A stretch of 64,000 bases of DNA from Fasciola hepatica. Lineage: Eukaryota; Platyhelminthes; Trematoda; Plagiorchiida; Fasciolidae. Both the position numbers and the translations under genes were made by a program. Below are positions 1 through 13,004 of this stretch, one piece after another; position 1 is the first letter of the stretch; every line of letters starts with the position of its first letter. The notes beneath the pieces are model-generated. The model saw only the letters and a list, made by a program, of their open reading frames with translations, made no database searches and had not been told where the DNA came from. The DNA lies in contig CANUEZ040000165.1 in the NCBI GenBank assembly GCA_948099385.1, positions 9,146,001 through 9,210,000 of the forward strand, written 5' to 3'.

Positions 1-534
1 TACAATAAAAATTAGTTCCCTGAAATTTCAACAGTTTTACGGAAGGTGCCTCGTGGATTGACGATACGGGTGCGTCGTTTAAACGTTTGCCAATCAATTT
101 CCCGTGCATTATTTGATAACATTGTCACGTTTAACTGTGCAGCATACGATCGTCCCACTTTCCCATTCAGTAAGCTTCGAAACACCAATTTTAGTAAAAA
201 AACTAGATAGTTTCAACATTTCTTGATGCCACAGTATTTCGGTATTTTTGATCAGACTGGCAAAAGGACAGCTGGTCGTGGATCAAGAATCGTGGATCGC
301 TCTTGAAGAATTGTGTCTCACCGTAGACGAACTGCGAGTTCTGGCTGAAGCTTGATGGAAAAAGGCGTGCAATTTGAAGTTGAAGTTCAAGTGTGTTTGT
401 GTGTGTCTATGTGTACCTTAAGATCTGGGTCAATGTGTTGTGAGAGATACCGTGATGAATGGACGTCAAACGTCAAATATCAATACATCTTGGGAATCCG
501 AGTCTATAATGTAGAGAGTGGACATGTGTCTGTG

Positions 535-571
<37 letters not shown>

Positions 572-750
572 GTGTGTGTGTGGTTGTTTGTAAGCACGGA
601 AAATCTGGTCTATGGAACGCCCAAGGTCGGGCAAATGGGAGGCCACTATCGTTTAATTAAACGTTTTTCACCATCGTTCTTCAGTTTTCATTTTTCATAA
701 TAGAGGCAGTGGGTAGCTCTCTCGTGCAAGCCTATTCACCACAGCTCAGC
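1..750. other. No gene seen; GT-rich tract
   Basis: No exon, domain or splice-framed open frame could be supported here. The only clear structure is the GT dinucleotide run at about 537-583, which creates artificial Val/Cys-rich reading frames. The stretch is probably intergenic or intronic. Confidence 0.5.
537..583. repeat. (TG)n microsatellite
   Basis: This is an almost pure TG run with one C interruption. Preceding bases (from about 525) are also TG-rich and look like a degraded extension. Overlapping open frames are artefacts of the repeat. Confidence 0.9.
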
Positions 751-753
751 GAC

Positions 754-1026
754 CTAGACTGAGGAGTGAGTCTCCAGCAACCACCTCTTCAGAGATAAGT
801 CCAGAAGTCTCTTGATCTATATGTCGTTAGGTTCTTCCACCACTTCAGCTGGCCACGCGTTCCATAGATTGGTCACCCTCCGAGATAGACGGTATACTAG
901 CCGTAGGCACGCCGACTAGAGCTTTTTCAGAGTTAGCAGGTGTTCCCTCGTACGGTCATGTTCACGAAGGGGGAACTCTGCACGTAGTTCTGGGCCAAAG
1001 TCGCCGTGGATGATAAGTGTAAGATA
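754..1026 (-). mobile_element. LINE reverse transcriptase C-terminal remnant
   Basis: Read on the minus strand in one frame, about 90 codons hold together apart from three internal stops. They resemble the very C-terminal part of CR1/Jockey-type LINE ORF2 proteins. The motif RRVTNLWNAWPAEVVEEPN matches the usual end-of-ORF pattern (hydrophobic, then LWN.LP..VV.AP), and it is preceded by a charged stretch rich in Arg, Glu and Leu. Stops follow Lys-Leu, Asp-Ile and Ser-Val, so the copy is dead. Only the 3' end of the element is recognisable, as expected for 5'-truncated LINE insertions. The clade assignment is inference from the motif alone. Confidence 0.6.
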
Positions 1027-4000
1027 CGTACGTCCGATTCCTGAACTATAGTCAAATTTATCCGGTGCCTAGGCCGAGTTGGAGTGACGCGCTCTCCTCA
1101 AAAACCAAATCAAGCTAGCTGAAGTTTATTAGAGGTACTACAAGCAATAATCAATCAAAGTGGTAAATGTACAAACCTCAAAAAGTGGCGTCCTCAGGGA
1201 AATCATCGTTTACTCATGTTCCGTACAGTTCAGAAAGGATAACACGTACTATGGTCAATCGGCCGAGGCACAAGTCACCAAGTTGGTCACCGAAACGACC
1301 ACCACAATCACAGACAAGGGAAGGAACGCGCATTTAAGGGACACAAACGAACGGAAAGGCGAACATGCGGAAATCAGTCGGTGGTTCTGACCAACCAGTG
1401 AGTAGGGCAGTGATTCGCTCAGGCACGCAAATACACGATTAGCCACGAGTCGAACATGTCTAAGTCCTGTGTGTGTACGTGTGCGAGTGTGTCCGCGTCA
1501 GTACAGATGCGTGATTATACCTGCCTGCCGGGTGCAGTCGATCAGAATTCGGTGCCCAATCGAACAATCTAGTCCAGGTCTAGTCAATCAACTGAGTGGT
1601 GGTTCAGCGCGTGTGTGAGTGTGACGGACGGGCAACGCTTGAGAGCGATGAGGAATCATGTGAACTGGTAGCCGCGCAATCATGTGGTCAACGTCTAATG
1701 AATTAGGAATATGTCAAACCAGTCCAAACGTAGCACGGGTTGGTGTTGATGAATGAGCAGGATTGAAACAGGCAAAACAGATTCAAAAATAAGAGCGGTG
1801 AAGATCGTCTCCTCGGACTCTCCGATAGGCCACTGGAAATAACCCAATAATCTTCAGCCGCCCTTCGTAGCTGACCCTGCGTAGCCCCCCAACAAGGTGG
1901 CTTGCTCCTCTCTGCATTCGTTCCAATTTTGCCACTTTTGCTGCCTAGCAACGGAAACAGCTGGTTTCCCCTTATTTCAACCTAAGTCGCACATGAGATG
2001 CATACAATACCTTGAAAGCTTTGAGAGAGAGATAGCCGAACGACCGAGTTATCGGCCTAAAGATACTCCATGCTGACGCACTAAGTTTGTCAGTGTTGTT
2101 CTTCGTTCTAAATGACGACGCCACCACCTGGAAGAACAGCGAAGCAGTGTCTCGTGTACATAACACATCAGATTGCGAGATGAGACTTAGTAAAATCTAC
2201 GTGTAGCGTGCATACACTGTCGTACAAAATAATAACCTTTACCTCACCCCCAAGGATTGAGAATATCTTTCTCGTGGACGGGCTCTTCATGATTTATGTC
2301 CGTTAGTGACTTCTACTACCAAGGTGAGAAATTTAACCCGCAGGCCTGTCACCTACGAGATCAAATGCTAAACGCACGTTTGCAATGGTCACCATTGTAG
2401 GTGTTAATGGCTGTCGCAAACAACTGAACGTGCACTGCAACACACACAGCATCCGCGGAATCCTGGAATATCCACTGGCAGTGTTTGTCAAATGATTCCA
2501 GTGATCTTCCGTGGACGGCTTACGGTATCCACACGTTCATACCTTAGAAGAACATGTTTTGAACTCTACCACTGGCTCTAGTGAAACGACTTCGGATAGT
2601 CTCAACTTATTGGTACAAAATCTACTGCTTGGGCAAGATATGTGCAAATCATAACCAAAACCTTGTATAAATGCTTATTGGTCTACAGATAGACTTAAAA
2701 GACCCATTTGGCTGGTTTGATTGGTTGCGCCTGGATTGGTTGAGTCCGCTCTGGTGGATTAAAACGAATGCTAACAGCCGATTATTCCTTCGGTCGCTTG
2801 ACTGGCTCTGCTCTTGTCAGTGGTTCTGGCCAGCCGATCACGTGCTTTGTGCTTCATTATCTACGACAATGCGTTCAATTCGTAATGGACGATGGCATGC
2901 TGTCTGATCACTGAACCAGGCCGTCTATTAGTGATATATCGGGCCCATCCCCTCACACAGCATTTGATACTTATCAAAGTGAAAGGGCTCAAGAACTTCT
3001 TATGTTACGGGATCAAGTGGCGTTTCCTATCGGCATGAAAGTATGACCACTTTCGCCACTGAGGATTTTCAGTGGTAAAATCAGTCGGGACTGGGTCCGT
3101 GTGTTCACACGCAGGTAGGGACATCTCCCCAGCGGAGCACTGTATTTTCAATCGGTTTTGATTTTCTTAAAATGGTTCATGGTTATTTGTTAGGTTAAAT
3201 GAATATTTGTCCCTATATTTGTGTTCGGAGTAATTTTCCGTATGATTTATTATGAAGCATGACTCTGATAATGCCACATTTATTCGGTAGCTTACGTTAC
3301 ACTGAACGTCGGTTCAATACAGTTCACACTTTTCCCTGTCTGTCAGTCTGCGTACAAATCGGGTGAAATGCACTTCAGGTAAAATTCACTCTTTCTTGAC
3401 TGAGTGCCAAGTGACTGCGGGAGTGCATCTGATTATCGATCGAAAATGAACTCATCTGAGGCTGCAACATATGACGACTGTGGGAATCTGCTTCAAAATC
3501 ACACGACCTATTTTATCTAGCCAATTATCACCTGGGCCAGTCTCAGTCCTATTCTTGAGCAAAAGCAAGATCACTCACTTCAGTAACTTCTCACCACGAT
3601 GAGACCCTACTGGGAAAGCCACTCCTTCGGAAGTTCATTGGCGTATCACATGAAACAAACAAACTGCTTGCTCCTCGGTCCGAACGAGACGGACCCATTT
3701 GACTGAGTGTGCAACGTAATTGAGAGCGATTCTGGACAGTCAGTTCCACTCATTATCAAAAATCCAAAATCAATGTACACACTCAAATGCACACAAAGCG
3801 CAATTGGTCCGGCATACTATCAAATCACGTCGTAGACTTTATGAACTGTTCCAAAAGAATCTAATGGCCTCTGATTCGGATCATGCCAAAATGCTGAATC
3901 TGGCAATTTCAGTGGCTTAACAGCTTCGAACTGACAACTAATGACCCCAGAAATACAGAAATGTTATTCTGTACTTCCAAAGGAGTAGTTTCACTTGACG

Positions 4001-5540
4001 GAACTATTGGTCGCGTAGTACTGACACTCAACTGACTCCGTTTTATCAGGATTGTTAGGATCCATCAGATGCTGTGAATTGGACCTGAACTCAGTATGCG
4101 TGCTCGTGAGTCGACCGGGTCAACCATCGGACTATCCGAGGTGTTATCTCCAGACAACTTCCTTCTGGTAAACACTACGTGATATGTTGCTGTGATATTC
4201 GCAATACCCGAACAGATAAGACGTACTAAAATCGTTCCCATCTGAAAATACGCAAACCAAAGTAGCAAGAACATTAAGGCTGCAGAATAGCACTCTCATT
4301 TCATTGGAGAACTGGTTTGTATAAATGTGATAAATCAAAGAAAATCATTGACAGATGGGAAGTTGACTAATCCCAATGGGCATTTGCTGTACCTGTCCTC
4401 AGTGATCCTGATTGATTGAAGCTCCTCAGCGTTAGTTTCACTTTAGGGCGTTATGATTCCTTCAGCTTCACGTGTTTCCCCTATCAGACTGTGGTTACTG
4501 GGGTATGGTTTTGTTTGAGCATCTTGCGCAGATTCTCCTGGCTGTGAACAGATGATATTCACGAAATGCACGATTGCATCAGCATCAAAGAGCGAGTCAA
4601 ACTGTACCCTCCGTTTAAAGGCAATGAAGTCAATTTGGTTCACTGATTGCCGGCACCTAATGAGTGGCCGACCTCAACATTGTTCTTCTTACTAATAGAA
4701 TACACAAATCTTCATTGGAGGAACGTCTGTCCATTCACGCTATTTCGAATCCAGTCTACAAATTCACTAGTGGGGGTGGAGTCACAAGTGGTTATTAAGA
4801 CTAACGTAGTGACAATCATGCAATCGGATGAGTGAACATTTGCTGAACTGGGCTGAATGTGTGGTCACAATCAGCGTTGAGTCGGAAGTATGGCGAAGTG
4901 GGAAAACGTCAAAAATTGCTACTCTTTCATCGTCCACCGCTCGACATCTTACGATGACTCAAAATCAAGCTGACTGGAGTACTGCATCTCCAGTTTTCTA
5001 AACAACGAGAAATACAAAATTGTAAAGGTATGCCTAAGCGATTGCTATTCAACTGTAGAAACTCCTCTTATACCAACAATCGGAGCAGTTCGTAAGCCTG
5101 TCTTTGTGTATTTCACTCACTCAAACAAAGTTGTCATCCCTGAACTCAAGTTAAATGTTTTGTTCTGCAGTATGCACCCAGTTGAGACTCAGCGAATCTG
5201 TCCCGGATACGAATCGAGCAAGGTCGCCGTTTTGAGCCTCACTTCCAAGACAATCTCAGGAAAGACTTGTTTCGACGTCCATTTCCCGTCCGGATAGTTG
5301 GGAATTAGTTTGTCATGGATTTGGTAAATTCGATCATCTACTCGCTTGACCTGATTCAGCATTTGCTGACCTGGAAACCACCCATACAGAAATGCACGAT
5401 ACTCAGTGCAGAGTGAGCAGTGGTGTCGTTTAACAACCACACAATCGTGTCTTTGACATTACGGCCATGTTTGTTTGTATTTATGTTATATCTACTCATG
5501 GATAGTACAATGAGAAAAACAGGCCACACAGCACACACAG
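1027..5540. other. No supportable gene; scattered repeats
   Basis: No gene with domain support was found. Part of a dispersed repeat lies at 2835-2945 (listed separately). One minus-strand segment at about 5189-5390 looks protein-like: it is open to a stop, with a usable acceptor (TTTCCAG) upstream, and contains PNYPDGKWTSKQVFPEIV. It could be a 3' exon, but no partner exon or family was recognised. Everything else is short open frames without support. Confidence 0.4.
2835..2945 (+). repeat. Dispersed repeat, copy 1
   Basis: This stretch, beginning CCGATCACGTGCT and ending near GTCTATTAGTGATAT, aligns by eye to the reverse complement of about 46050-46165. The shared landmarks CCGATCACGTGCT, CTGTCT and CCAGGC.GTCTATT are in the same order and spacing. 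Identity is roughly two thirds to three quarters. The family was not recognised. Confidence 0.5.
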
Positions 5541-5544
5541 CCAG

Positions 5545-5545
5545 A

Positions 5546-5602
<57 letters not shown>
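5545..5602. repeat. Compound (GT)n(GA)n microsatellite
   Basis: About 11 GT units run directly into about 18 GA units. The purine-rich GA half is a mirror-repeat tract of the type that can adopt triplex DNA. Confidence 0.95.
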
Positions 5603-5605
<3 letters not shown>

Positions 5606-8600
5606 CGTTGTATTATGCAGGAGAATCAGTAGCCAGGAAACAGAGACTGATGACGGTCACACGTGAGTCAAACAGAGCACAAAGGTGTAGCCTAGACAAC
5701 GTGATTATTTAGCCTCATGACAGTTGGCCGCAGGGAAGTACTGAGTGACAGTAAAGTGAGCCCATTGATGAGTGTTTAAACCAAAAGTCTCGAAAGTCGT
5801 ATATTACACGTTCGCGATCTGCGTTGGATTGTCACTCGAACAGAGGCACAAGAGGTCGATATAATTTCAGAAGACAGTCAAATTCCCGGTAAAGAGGGTG
5901 TGTGTGTGTGATCAACTGAGATGAGTTACCAACAATCTGAAGCAGAAAACACCATCTCTTGGTAGCTTAAGCGTAAATGCGTCCAGATTCAAGAAGACCG
6001 ATCCGTCAGTTCAAGGATAAAAAAACTGACTAATAACGCTGAAAAACACGTGTTCTTCCTATAGAATCTGGCTACTGGAATAATATTCGGTAGCAAAACA
6101 CGGAAAGTGGAATAACGCGAAGAGTCCCACGCTCTCCCCGTGGTCGGGGTTCCTCATGTTCAGTCAATCTCCCTGTGCTTCGAGCAACGAGAAGTCACCT
6201 TCGAATAGACTGATCTGACGTGTATAACTTGGAATACGGCCATTTTTTGTTTTGACAGTGAGTTTTTTGTCTAACCACCAGATCCTGGGTGTAAGTCCTC
6301 AACAATTGCCTTTGGCCAGTGACTTCGCCGTTTGTCGACCTACATCGACACGACTAACTGACCGATATTAGGACTCGGGTACCGTGTGAACCATTTCTGG
6401 CACACAACAAAAGTTGGAAGGTTTATTCGCAACCACTGTTTTCCGAAATAAGCAATGTGAAATGATGGTGTCGGTTTATTAAATTCCGATCAAGTTCCGA
6501 TTAGCACAAATCTAGGAAATAGGCCTTTTGAGTAGTGGAGCACCACGCAGCTTTACATGGTAGAGTGGATTCTTGGAGGAGATGTTTGCATCGTGGACTA
6601 TAGTACTAACTTATTCGACCAGTTTCTAAATAGTCTGGAGTGAGACGTACCATCCAATCTCGCGGCGCTCCGGGAAATTGGGCGATCATCTGATCCTTGG
6701 GGATAACTTTCAGATAAAAATTGGTGTCCCATTCACCAGCATCCCAACACGTTACATTAGTTTCCATTCCATCAATACTGGGCGGAAGGATATCGGCCTG
6801 AAAGCACAGGGTGACTGCATTCGGTTGTTCAATCTCGTGCTATATCAATGGATTGAATCTTTCCATTGGATAAGCCAGGTTCCCGTGTTTAGATTACCGC
6901 ATATGGGACCAATCCCAAACTGGTATGCCGCCGATCACAATTCTCGTGCCCCATCCAGTCGTTTCCTCTTGGCTGACTCATTGTTCCTCTTGTTCACTGG
7001 AAGACTGTCATACACGCACATACACACACCACAAACAAACACGACGAACTGCACCCTACCAGTTTCTCATCGGTTATTCCTATCATACGTACATCCTATG
7101 GCCAAAGTGCACACTTTGTTAAGCATCAGCTAACTTGATTACCTTGTGTGGGTTGAGCGTGGAAGTGCCGATTACTAAATTTCGTTTTTCTGAGTATTGC
7201 TAGTCTGTATTCTTAGTGCAAATAATTCGAAATACATATCATCTAGTTGATCTCGAAGTCGTAACTATCGCAAGGTCGAGGACAAATGTCCCAGCTTATC
7301 AGTTCTGGGATACAACGTGTGAACAATACTAATACTGGTCATTTTTTCGTGGCAGATGGCGTAACTATATCATTGGGCTTATCACAACTCTCGAATTGTT
7401 GAAGTCTAGTAATTTTTTTAACCTATTGCTCTTGATTCTCAAGCCTCAAATTGAAACGATTTGGGAAGTAACTTGATTCGCGTGTGACAATAGCAGCATA
7501 GACCTTCGTTTGAGATGCAAATTGTGTGCAAAAATTCGAAACTAGTTCTGGTCAATGAAAGCGGGTAGTGAGCAATGAGTAGTTCCATGAATCCCAAAAT
7601 TGAGGACCAATTTATCCACTGAAAACTGCGGTACCATTTCAATGATTATGAAATGTACACAGTATTCATACACTTAACGGGGCATAGTTCACAATGTGAA
7701 CTCTAAAAACCACCTATGTGCAGCACAGTGGACAAAGTACAACATTTCATTAAGAGGATCGAGGCAATAAAAGGCTGCCAAATGAGGAGCAGTGTTTGTC
7801 CACCTTCAGCCAACATCATCGGTCAATACAAAGGGTACTTCACATATCCGCTACTCCATTTCGTTAATTGGATTGAAGCTTCCGGTATCCAGCCGGTAGC
7901 CAATGAACTCCAATACATTGACATAGAACAAGCATGTTGAATGCTTAACCATGCCAATAGCCGGTTGAAAAATTCGCAAGGAAACTTGCAAACAGAACAT
8001 CCATCAGATGAGTCGGTTGATATGGGGTAAACGAGTTGTTACATATTATGGAAACTGGATTGTGGAAAAATCTTACCGAATAGGAAACGTCAAGACTGCC
8101 GTACATCCGAGTGCATGCATAAAGGTGTGTTGTATTGAGAACGTGTGGAAGAAGTGTTTATACGTTTCACTTTATCTCTGTCAAAAGGATCACAGAGTCA
8201 GTGAAAATATTTTCAGACAGGTTTTGGCAAGCTTGGCTATGTTAGAATGTGAATACGTGAATGAGATGCAGTCTGAACATACCAGTGGTGGATGATAACA
8301 GCTTTGATGAACTGGTTATAAAGAGAAAAACTCTCAGCAACTGACCAGGAAAGACGACAGGTGAGGGATATTTATTCAATGAGGTAGGACATAGGAGAAG
8401 ACAAAACGTTCGATAAGATGAGTGGGAACGGAGTGAAATGAAAGACACGAAATAAAGTGAGATAATCATCTAGTTTTCACAAAAATGAAACCAACGTGTT
8501 TGGAAAAATAAGGTTACGGTCGAACAACATTCCAGCGTATTTAACTGACTGAAGATGATTTAATGGCTCTGTCATGTTTATTTACTATTTTCTACCTACC

Positions 8601-9480
8601 TTAGTTTTATTACTGTTGTTCTATCAAATTTCTGCCTTGTTGTTTGCAGATCGCACCGTTCAGTTGTATGTCAAATAAAGCCTAAATTCTAGGCCTCTGT
8701 CTTCTGCTTGCCTCGACCATTCGGATTTCGTAACCATATACATATCAGGCTCCCATTCACGGAAACGGAAGTAAAGTCCTTTGCAAAATCAGTCACTTAC
8801 TACCGCACAACAAGGATTATCCAACGTCACCACATTTAGTTATGTTAGGAACTAAGTTATAATCGTCGAATCTATTTCTGATTTGAATGACATGTTGGAC
8901 AGCACGAAGGGTAGAATCGTAAGCAAACGATTTATTACAAATATGAAATCATCCGCATATTTGACATGGAATCTATTTTAATGAGAGGAGCAATGTGGAT
9001 TATGAAATTCACGAATTGTAAGCAACGAACAGAAGCGATAGTTGGGGAGGGGAGGCATCTTTCACTTTTGAGAAACCGTGAACTGCCATCGAAGTGGTTG
9101 ACACAAGACGACTGCCGCGCTAAATCATCTACTAACAGACTGATTTGTCTGGCATCAACAAACACCCGATTGACAAGAACTGTGAATATTTAATTTGACG
9201 TTCCATTCTTCCGATCAATTCACGACACGCATTACAATGACTTTGCGCGTATGTGCGCAACTGAAGCTGCCTGAGAGCAAAATTGTTTGTGATTTTGAAT
9301 CGCTCGGAGATAGAGATTTCTGATCTTTGTACTGATCAGCTGTCCACAAAATCGCAGGCAAAAACCTCGCTCAGATTGTACATTGGATTTACAGGTATTC
9401 CACAGAACAACACAAATGTGTCTGGCGTAAACAAATAACACAAACAATTTTACACTTTGACCCTTGCACGATTCACTATG
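5603..9480. other. No supportable gene upstream of protease
   Basis: Several frames of 60-150 codons exist (for example from 6678 and from 8008). None shows a recognisable domain, splice framing or a convincing start, and they compete with frames on the other strand. The segment is treated as intergenic DNA 5' of the cathepsin gene. Confidence 0.4.
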
Positions 9481-9485
9481 GAATT

Positions 9486-9493
9486 ATATATAT
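9486..9493 (+). promoter_or_regulatory. Possible TATA-like element
   Basis: A TATATATA octamer lies about 80 bp upstream of the cathepsin start codon, a plausible position for a core promoter. AT-rich octamers are common by chance, and trematode mRNAs may be trans-spliced, so the role is uncertain. Confidence 0.2.
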
Positions 9494-9573
9494 CTCAGAA
9501 GCAGCGGCCCATCACATTCTGAGCAGAACAAGGTGACAATCTGCCACCCAATCGTACACATAGAAACTCGCAA

Positions 9574-11872
9574 ATGATGCCCATAAATCCGGGCATCTCT
9601 CTGTCAGTTGTTCTCGTCACACTCGGAATGATCATCGGGACGACCAATGCCGTGGAACTGGACCAAGTCATGATTGATAAACAATGGTCACACTGGAAAC
9701 GTGTACACAACAAACAGTATACGAGTGATGAGGAACACGATCGTCGTCGTGGTCATTGGATTCAGAATTTGTTGACCGTGATGCAACACAATGTGAATCA
9801 CGATCTCGGTCTTGTTACCTACTCGATGGGTTTGAATGTATTCTCTGATCTGAGTGGGAATGAGTTCCGCGACCGATATGTGAACGGATACCGATCAGAT
9901 TTGTTGAATACTGGTGGTGATAAAAGTGGTTTGGCAATTCCGTTCAACATGAGCGAGACTGGTAATGTTCCGGACTGGTTGGATTGGCGTGATCATGGTT
10001 TGGTTGTTGAAGTGAAAAATCAAGTGAGACTGACTGTTTTGTGAGCCACATTCATAGTTTTTATCTCACAATGTTTGCAGAACAACGTGTGGAATACGCA
10101 TCCCCCATTCGAGTCAAAAACATTTTTCGAAACTCAGTTTTCTCCACCCACTTCAATACATGATATGAACTCACCTTACATTTGGATCTTTCACACAGGG
10201 TCAGTGTGGATCGTGTTGGGCATTCTCCACAACCGGTGCACTCGAGGGTCAATACGCGAAGAAATATGGCAAACAGATGGAATTCTCTGAACAACAATTG
10301 GTCGATTGTACGAGACTGTACGGTAATCACGGTTGTCATGGTGGTTCGTTCAAAAAAGCTTTCCAGTATTTGGAAAAATATGGTTTGGAACCGGAAACTG
10401 TTTATCCGTATGAGGCGCATGTGAGTGTCTATTTTGTTCTTGTTTCGAGAAATGGATGGAAGTTTAGACATAGTTGAACACGATTATTCACCATTTTTAA
10501 TGATGAAGCTGATCATATTGTTTTGGGATTTAAGGATGAACGCTGCAAATATGATGGTCGAAAGTCAACGGTTACGGTCAAATCCTATCTGAGTTCACAT
10601 AGCAGAAACGAGGAAATGCTGAAATCCATGGTGGCCATTCACGGTCCAGTCTCGGTTGCAGTTGATGCGCGTGGTTTTCAAAACTACCGGTGAGTATAAT
10701 GCGCTTTCGAATTGTTGATGATTTTCACTTGTCGCGAATCACTGGTCCACTAAATTTTTATTGAATGAGTGGGTGATTGATTGATTTGCTCAGTGACTGA
10801 TGATTTTATTTATTCGGTTTGGCAACCAACTGGTCAGCCCCATACTCAAAATGCTCGCTCAGTCGATTTGTTGCGACTATCCCTATGTCTAGGGCTGTGA
10901 ATCTAGCAGTAACTTAGTTTCACTAGCTACACGCACGATATGGGCAGAACACGATTACGGGCAGCAGAACAAATTCCAATCGAATAACCGTGTTTATCGA
11001 TGATTCGTGGTTCTAAATAATACAATAAGCATAAATATACAGCAAATAAAGGACTTACAGCCAGGTGAGAAACCAAGAACAATGGGCAGTAAGCTTCCGA
11101 AAATCGGGACAGCGCAGAAAATAAAAACGGTCCACTTAGCAGGCAGCTGAACGAAACTGTAGCGCAGTTCGGTTGCGGTACAGTCAATAAATCAAGAGCG
11201 TTTATCGTCAAAGATCAATAAATCGATTACAAACGCGTGAATTGGACTGTGGTTGCAATGGTAAAAAGTGTCATTAACAAATAAGTACAAATGAGCTAAG
11301 TCTGTGGAGTAAATAAAGGCACGTGTCAACATGAATAGGCGAATCCGGCACTAGATCTGTTAATGCCGTTGACGTATGACGGCCAATAGTGGAGTGCACT
11401 GACAGAACACTAAGACTGGGAGTTCGAGCCTCCGCTCGGCAGTACAAATGAAACACTCAGAAAGATTATATAACAGTAAAAGTGTAGACCTTCGGGAAAA
11501 CAAGGTTATGAACAAATACGTGAACTGTTCATGTAATAAGTACCATGAAACTCAAGTATAAACTGATGTGATACCTTAGAAACAGGGAAAATACATTACG
11601 AATGTCCGGGGTTCACGATGCATGTACTCACTACTAATAAGTAACTAAACAGAAGACAAAAGGATAAACTCTAATTACGATTCGTAATTAACACGATTGT
11701 TGATTGGTTTGCTGTTTGGCTGACTATTCGGTTGTAGCTGAACGTTGCGTGGTTAACATTGTGTATGTTAGTTCATTGTTTATCTGAGTTGCACCCCGTG
11801 TTCTGTAACTATTCGAACTCTTGGTGATTTTAAAGATTGAATAGTAATTTCTTCCACAGTCAGTCAACTGTC

Positions 11873-11966
<94 letters not shown>

Positions 11967-12745
11967 TATACATGTGGAAGAGGTTGTGTGACTCAGCTAT
12001 TCAACTAGCTTTCTATATGAATATTCAGTTAGTAAGTTCTTGAGTAGGTGACCGAGTGGGTAATAACTGTGTAACCCAATAGGGAGGCAGATATTATGAT
12101 GCTTACATGCACATATTTCTTTGTAGTTTGGTGAGTAAAAATGTCCAGAAAACACAGAACGTTTCTAACTTGATTACTGAGGTATTATTTTAGTCTATTA
12201 TTTTAATTAGTGGTGAATTTTCATGATTTGAATTTCCACTCCACCTTTTCCCCAGGTCTTAGCTTCGAACGACTTGTTGTTTCTCGATCATTGTGGTTGT
12301 TCAATTCCCCATGTTCTCTCTTCCTATATGCGGTGGTACTCGATGAGATAGTGCGAATTATTGAGTGTTTCAATTTTTGATGAATGAATAAATTTGTGTC
12401 CATTTTGGGTTCGTATAACTTTCAACACATTCTGCTCTGAAATGCAAGAGAATAACTTCCTCTCTCCGTTTCTTTCTTTCTCTCGCATTTCTTTCTCATC
12501 CCTTCCGATCACTTCACTCTGTTCATTGCAGTGGTGGAATATATCAAAGTGATAGTTGTTCATCTAGTCAACTAAATCACGCTGTCTTGGTCGTGGGTTA
12601 CGGATCGGTGATAGGTGTCCATTATTGGATCATCAAGAACAGTTGGGGTTCGGGATGGGGTGAGAAGGGATACATGCGACTGGCTCGTGATCGTGGTAAT
12701 ATGTGTGGTGTTGCGACGGATGCTAGTGTGCCCGAGATCAATTGA
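9574..12745 (+). CDS. Cathepsin L-like cysteine protease, 4 exons, complete
   Basis: Papain-family (C1A) endopeptidase precursor. Exons are 9574-10023, 10199-10420, 10535-10689 and 12532-12745, all with GT donors (GTGAGA/GTGAGT) and AG acceptors. The 1041 nt give 346 residues plus stop, a normal length for the family. Residues 1-26 form a signal peptide ending TTNA, so the enzyme is secretory or lysosomal. Residues about 36-93 are the I29 inhibitory propeptide: an ERFNIN-type helix E54-R58-W62-N65-V69-N73 and a G86xNxFxD92 motif. The mature enzyme starts near V132-P133. Catalytic residues are Cys156 in GQCGSCWAF, His292 in [11 protein letters not shown] and Asn312 in [13 protein letters not shown], with oxyanion Gln152. 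One N-glycosylation site (NMS, 125) lies in the prosegment. The start is the first of two adjacent ATGs; the second would also serve. Trematode relatives digest host protein in the gut; that role here is inferred. No defect is visible. Confidence 0.95.
10921..11210 (+). repeat. Dispersed repeat copy inside protease intron
   Basis: The block aligns collinearly with 54476-54765, sharing GGGCAGCAGAACAAATTCC, TTCGTGGTTCTAAATAAT, GACTTACAGCCAGGTGAG and CGGTCCAC in the same order and orientation. A second matching patch (GATGCATGTAC.C.CTACT) occurs further downstream in both copies, near 11618 and 55192, so the full element may be about 0.7 kb. No coding capacity was recognised. Confidence 0.75.
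11877..11963. repeat. (TA)43 microsatellite in intron
   Basis: An uninterrupted TA run of 87 nt lies within the last cathepsin intron. It can extrude as a cruciform and is likely length-variable between individuals. Confidence 0.95.
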
Positions 12746-12998
12746 TTTCTTGCCCTCTACCACTCTCTGATTTTGGCATGTGTTCTTCGGTGACTTTTTT
12801 GTTTTCGGGTGTTTGCTCGTGTGCAATTTTCGTCTATGTCGTCTGTCTTTTCCTCGAATTACATTCATTGGAACAATCTTATTATTTTTGAGTGAATTTG
12901 AATGAGTCGGATTCAAATGTGGTATATGGAAATTAGGATCATACGCAATAATTATATGTCTATGTGATGTGTTTGTCAACCGGTGAGCATGACCGATG

Positions 12999-13004
12999 AA
13001 TAAA
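12999..13004 (+). promoter_or_regulatory. Poly(A) signal of cathepsin gene
   Basis: AATAAA lies about 254 nt after the cathepsin stop codon, on the same strand and at a normal 3'UTR distance. No earlier canonical hexamer was noticed between stop and this site. Confidence 0.6.

Larger units (their letters stand above)
10690..12531 (+). other. Third intron of cathepsin gene, repeat-laden
   Basis: The other two introns are 175 and 114 bp, but this one is 1842 bp. It splits codon 276 (CG|T, phase 2) and holds a dispersed repeat (10921-11210), a tRNA-like box B (GGAGTTCGAGCCTCC at 11419) and a TA microsatellite. The size difference is best explained by repeat insertion into an ancestrally short intron. 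Confidence 0.85.

Noticed and set aside
352..700. Frames of 60-102 codons across the GT tract
   Set aside because: The middle of each frame is the microsatellite read as Cys-Val; no domain or splice support.
6678..7133. 151-codon plus-strand frame as a gene
   Set aside because: Opens at TTG, not ATG, with no domain, no splice framing and a competing overlapping frame.
10061..10471. 136-codon minus-strand frame
   Set aside because: Antisense shadow of cathepsin exon 2 and flanking introns.
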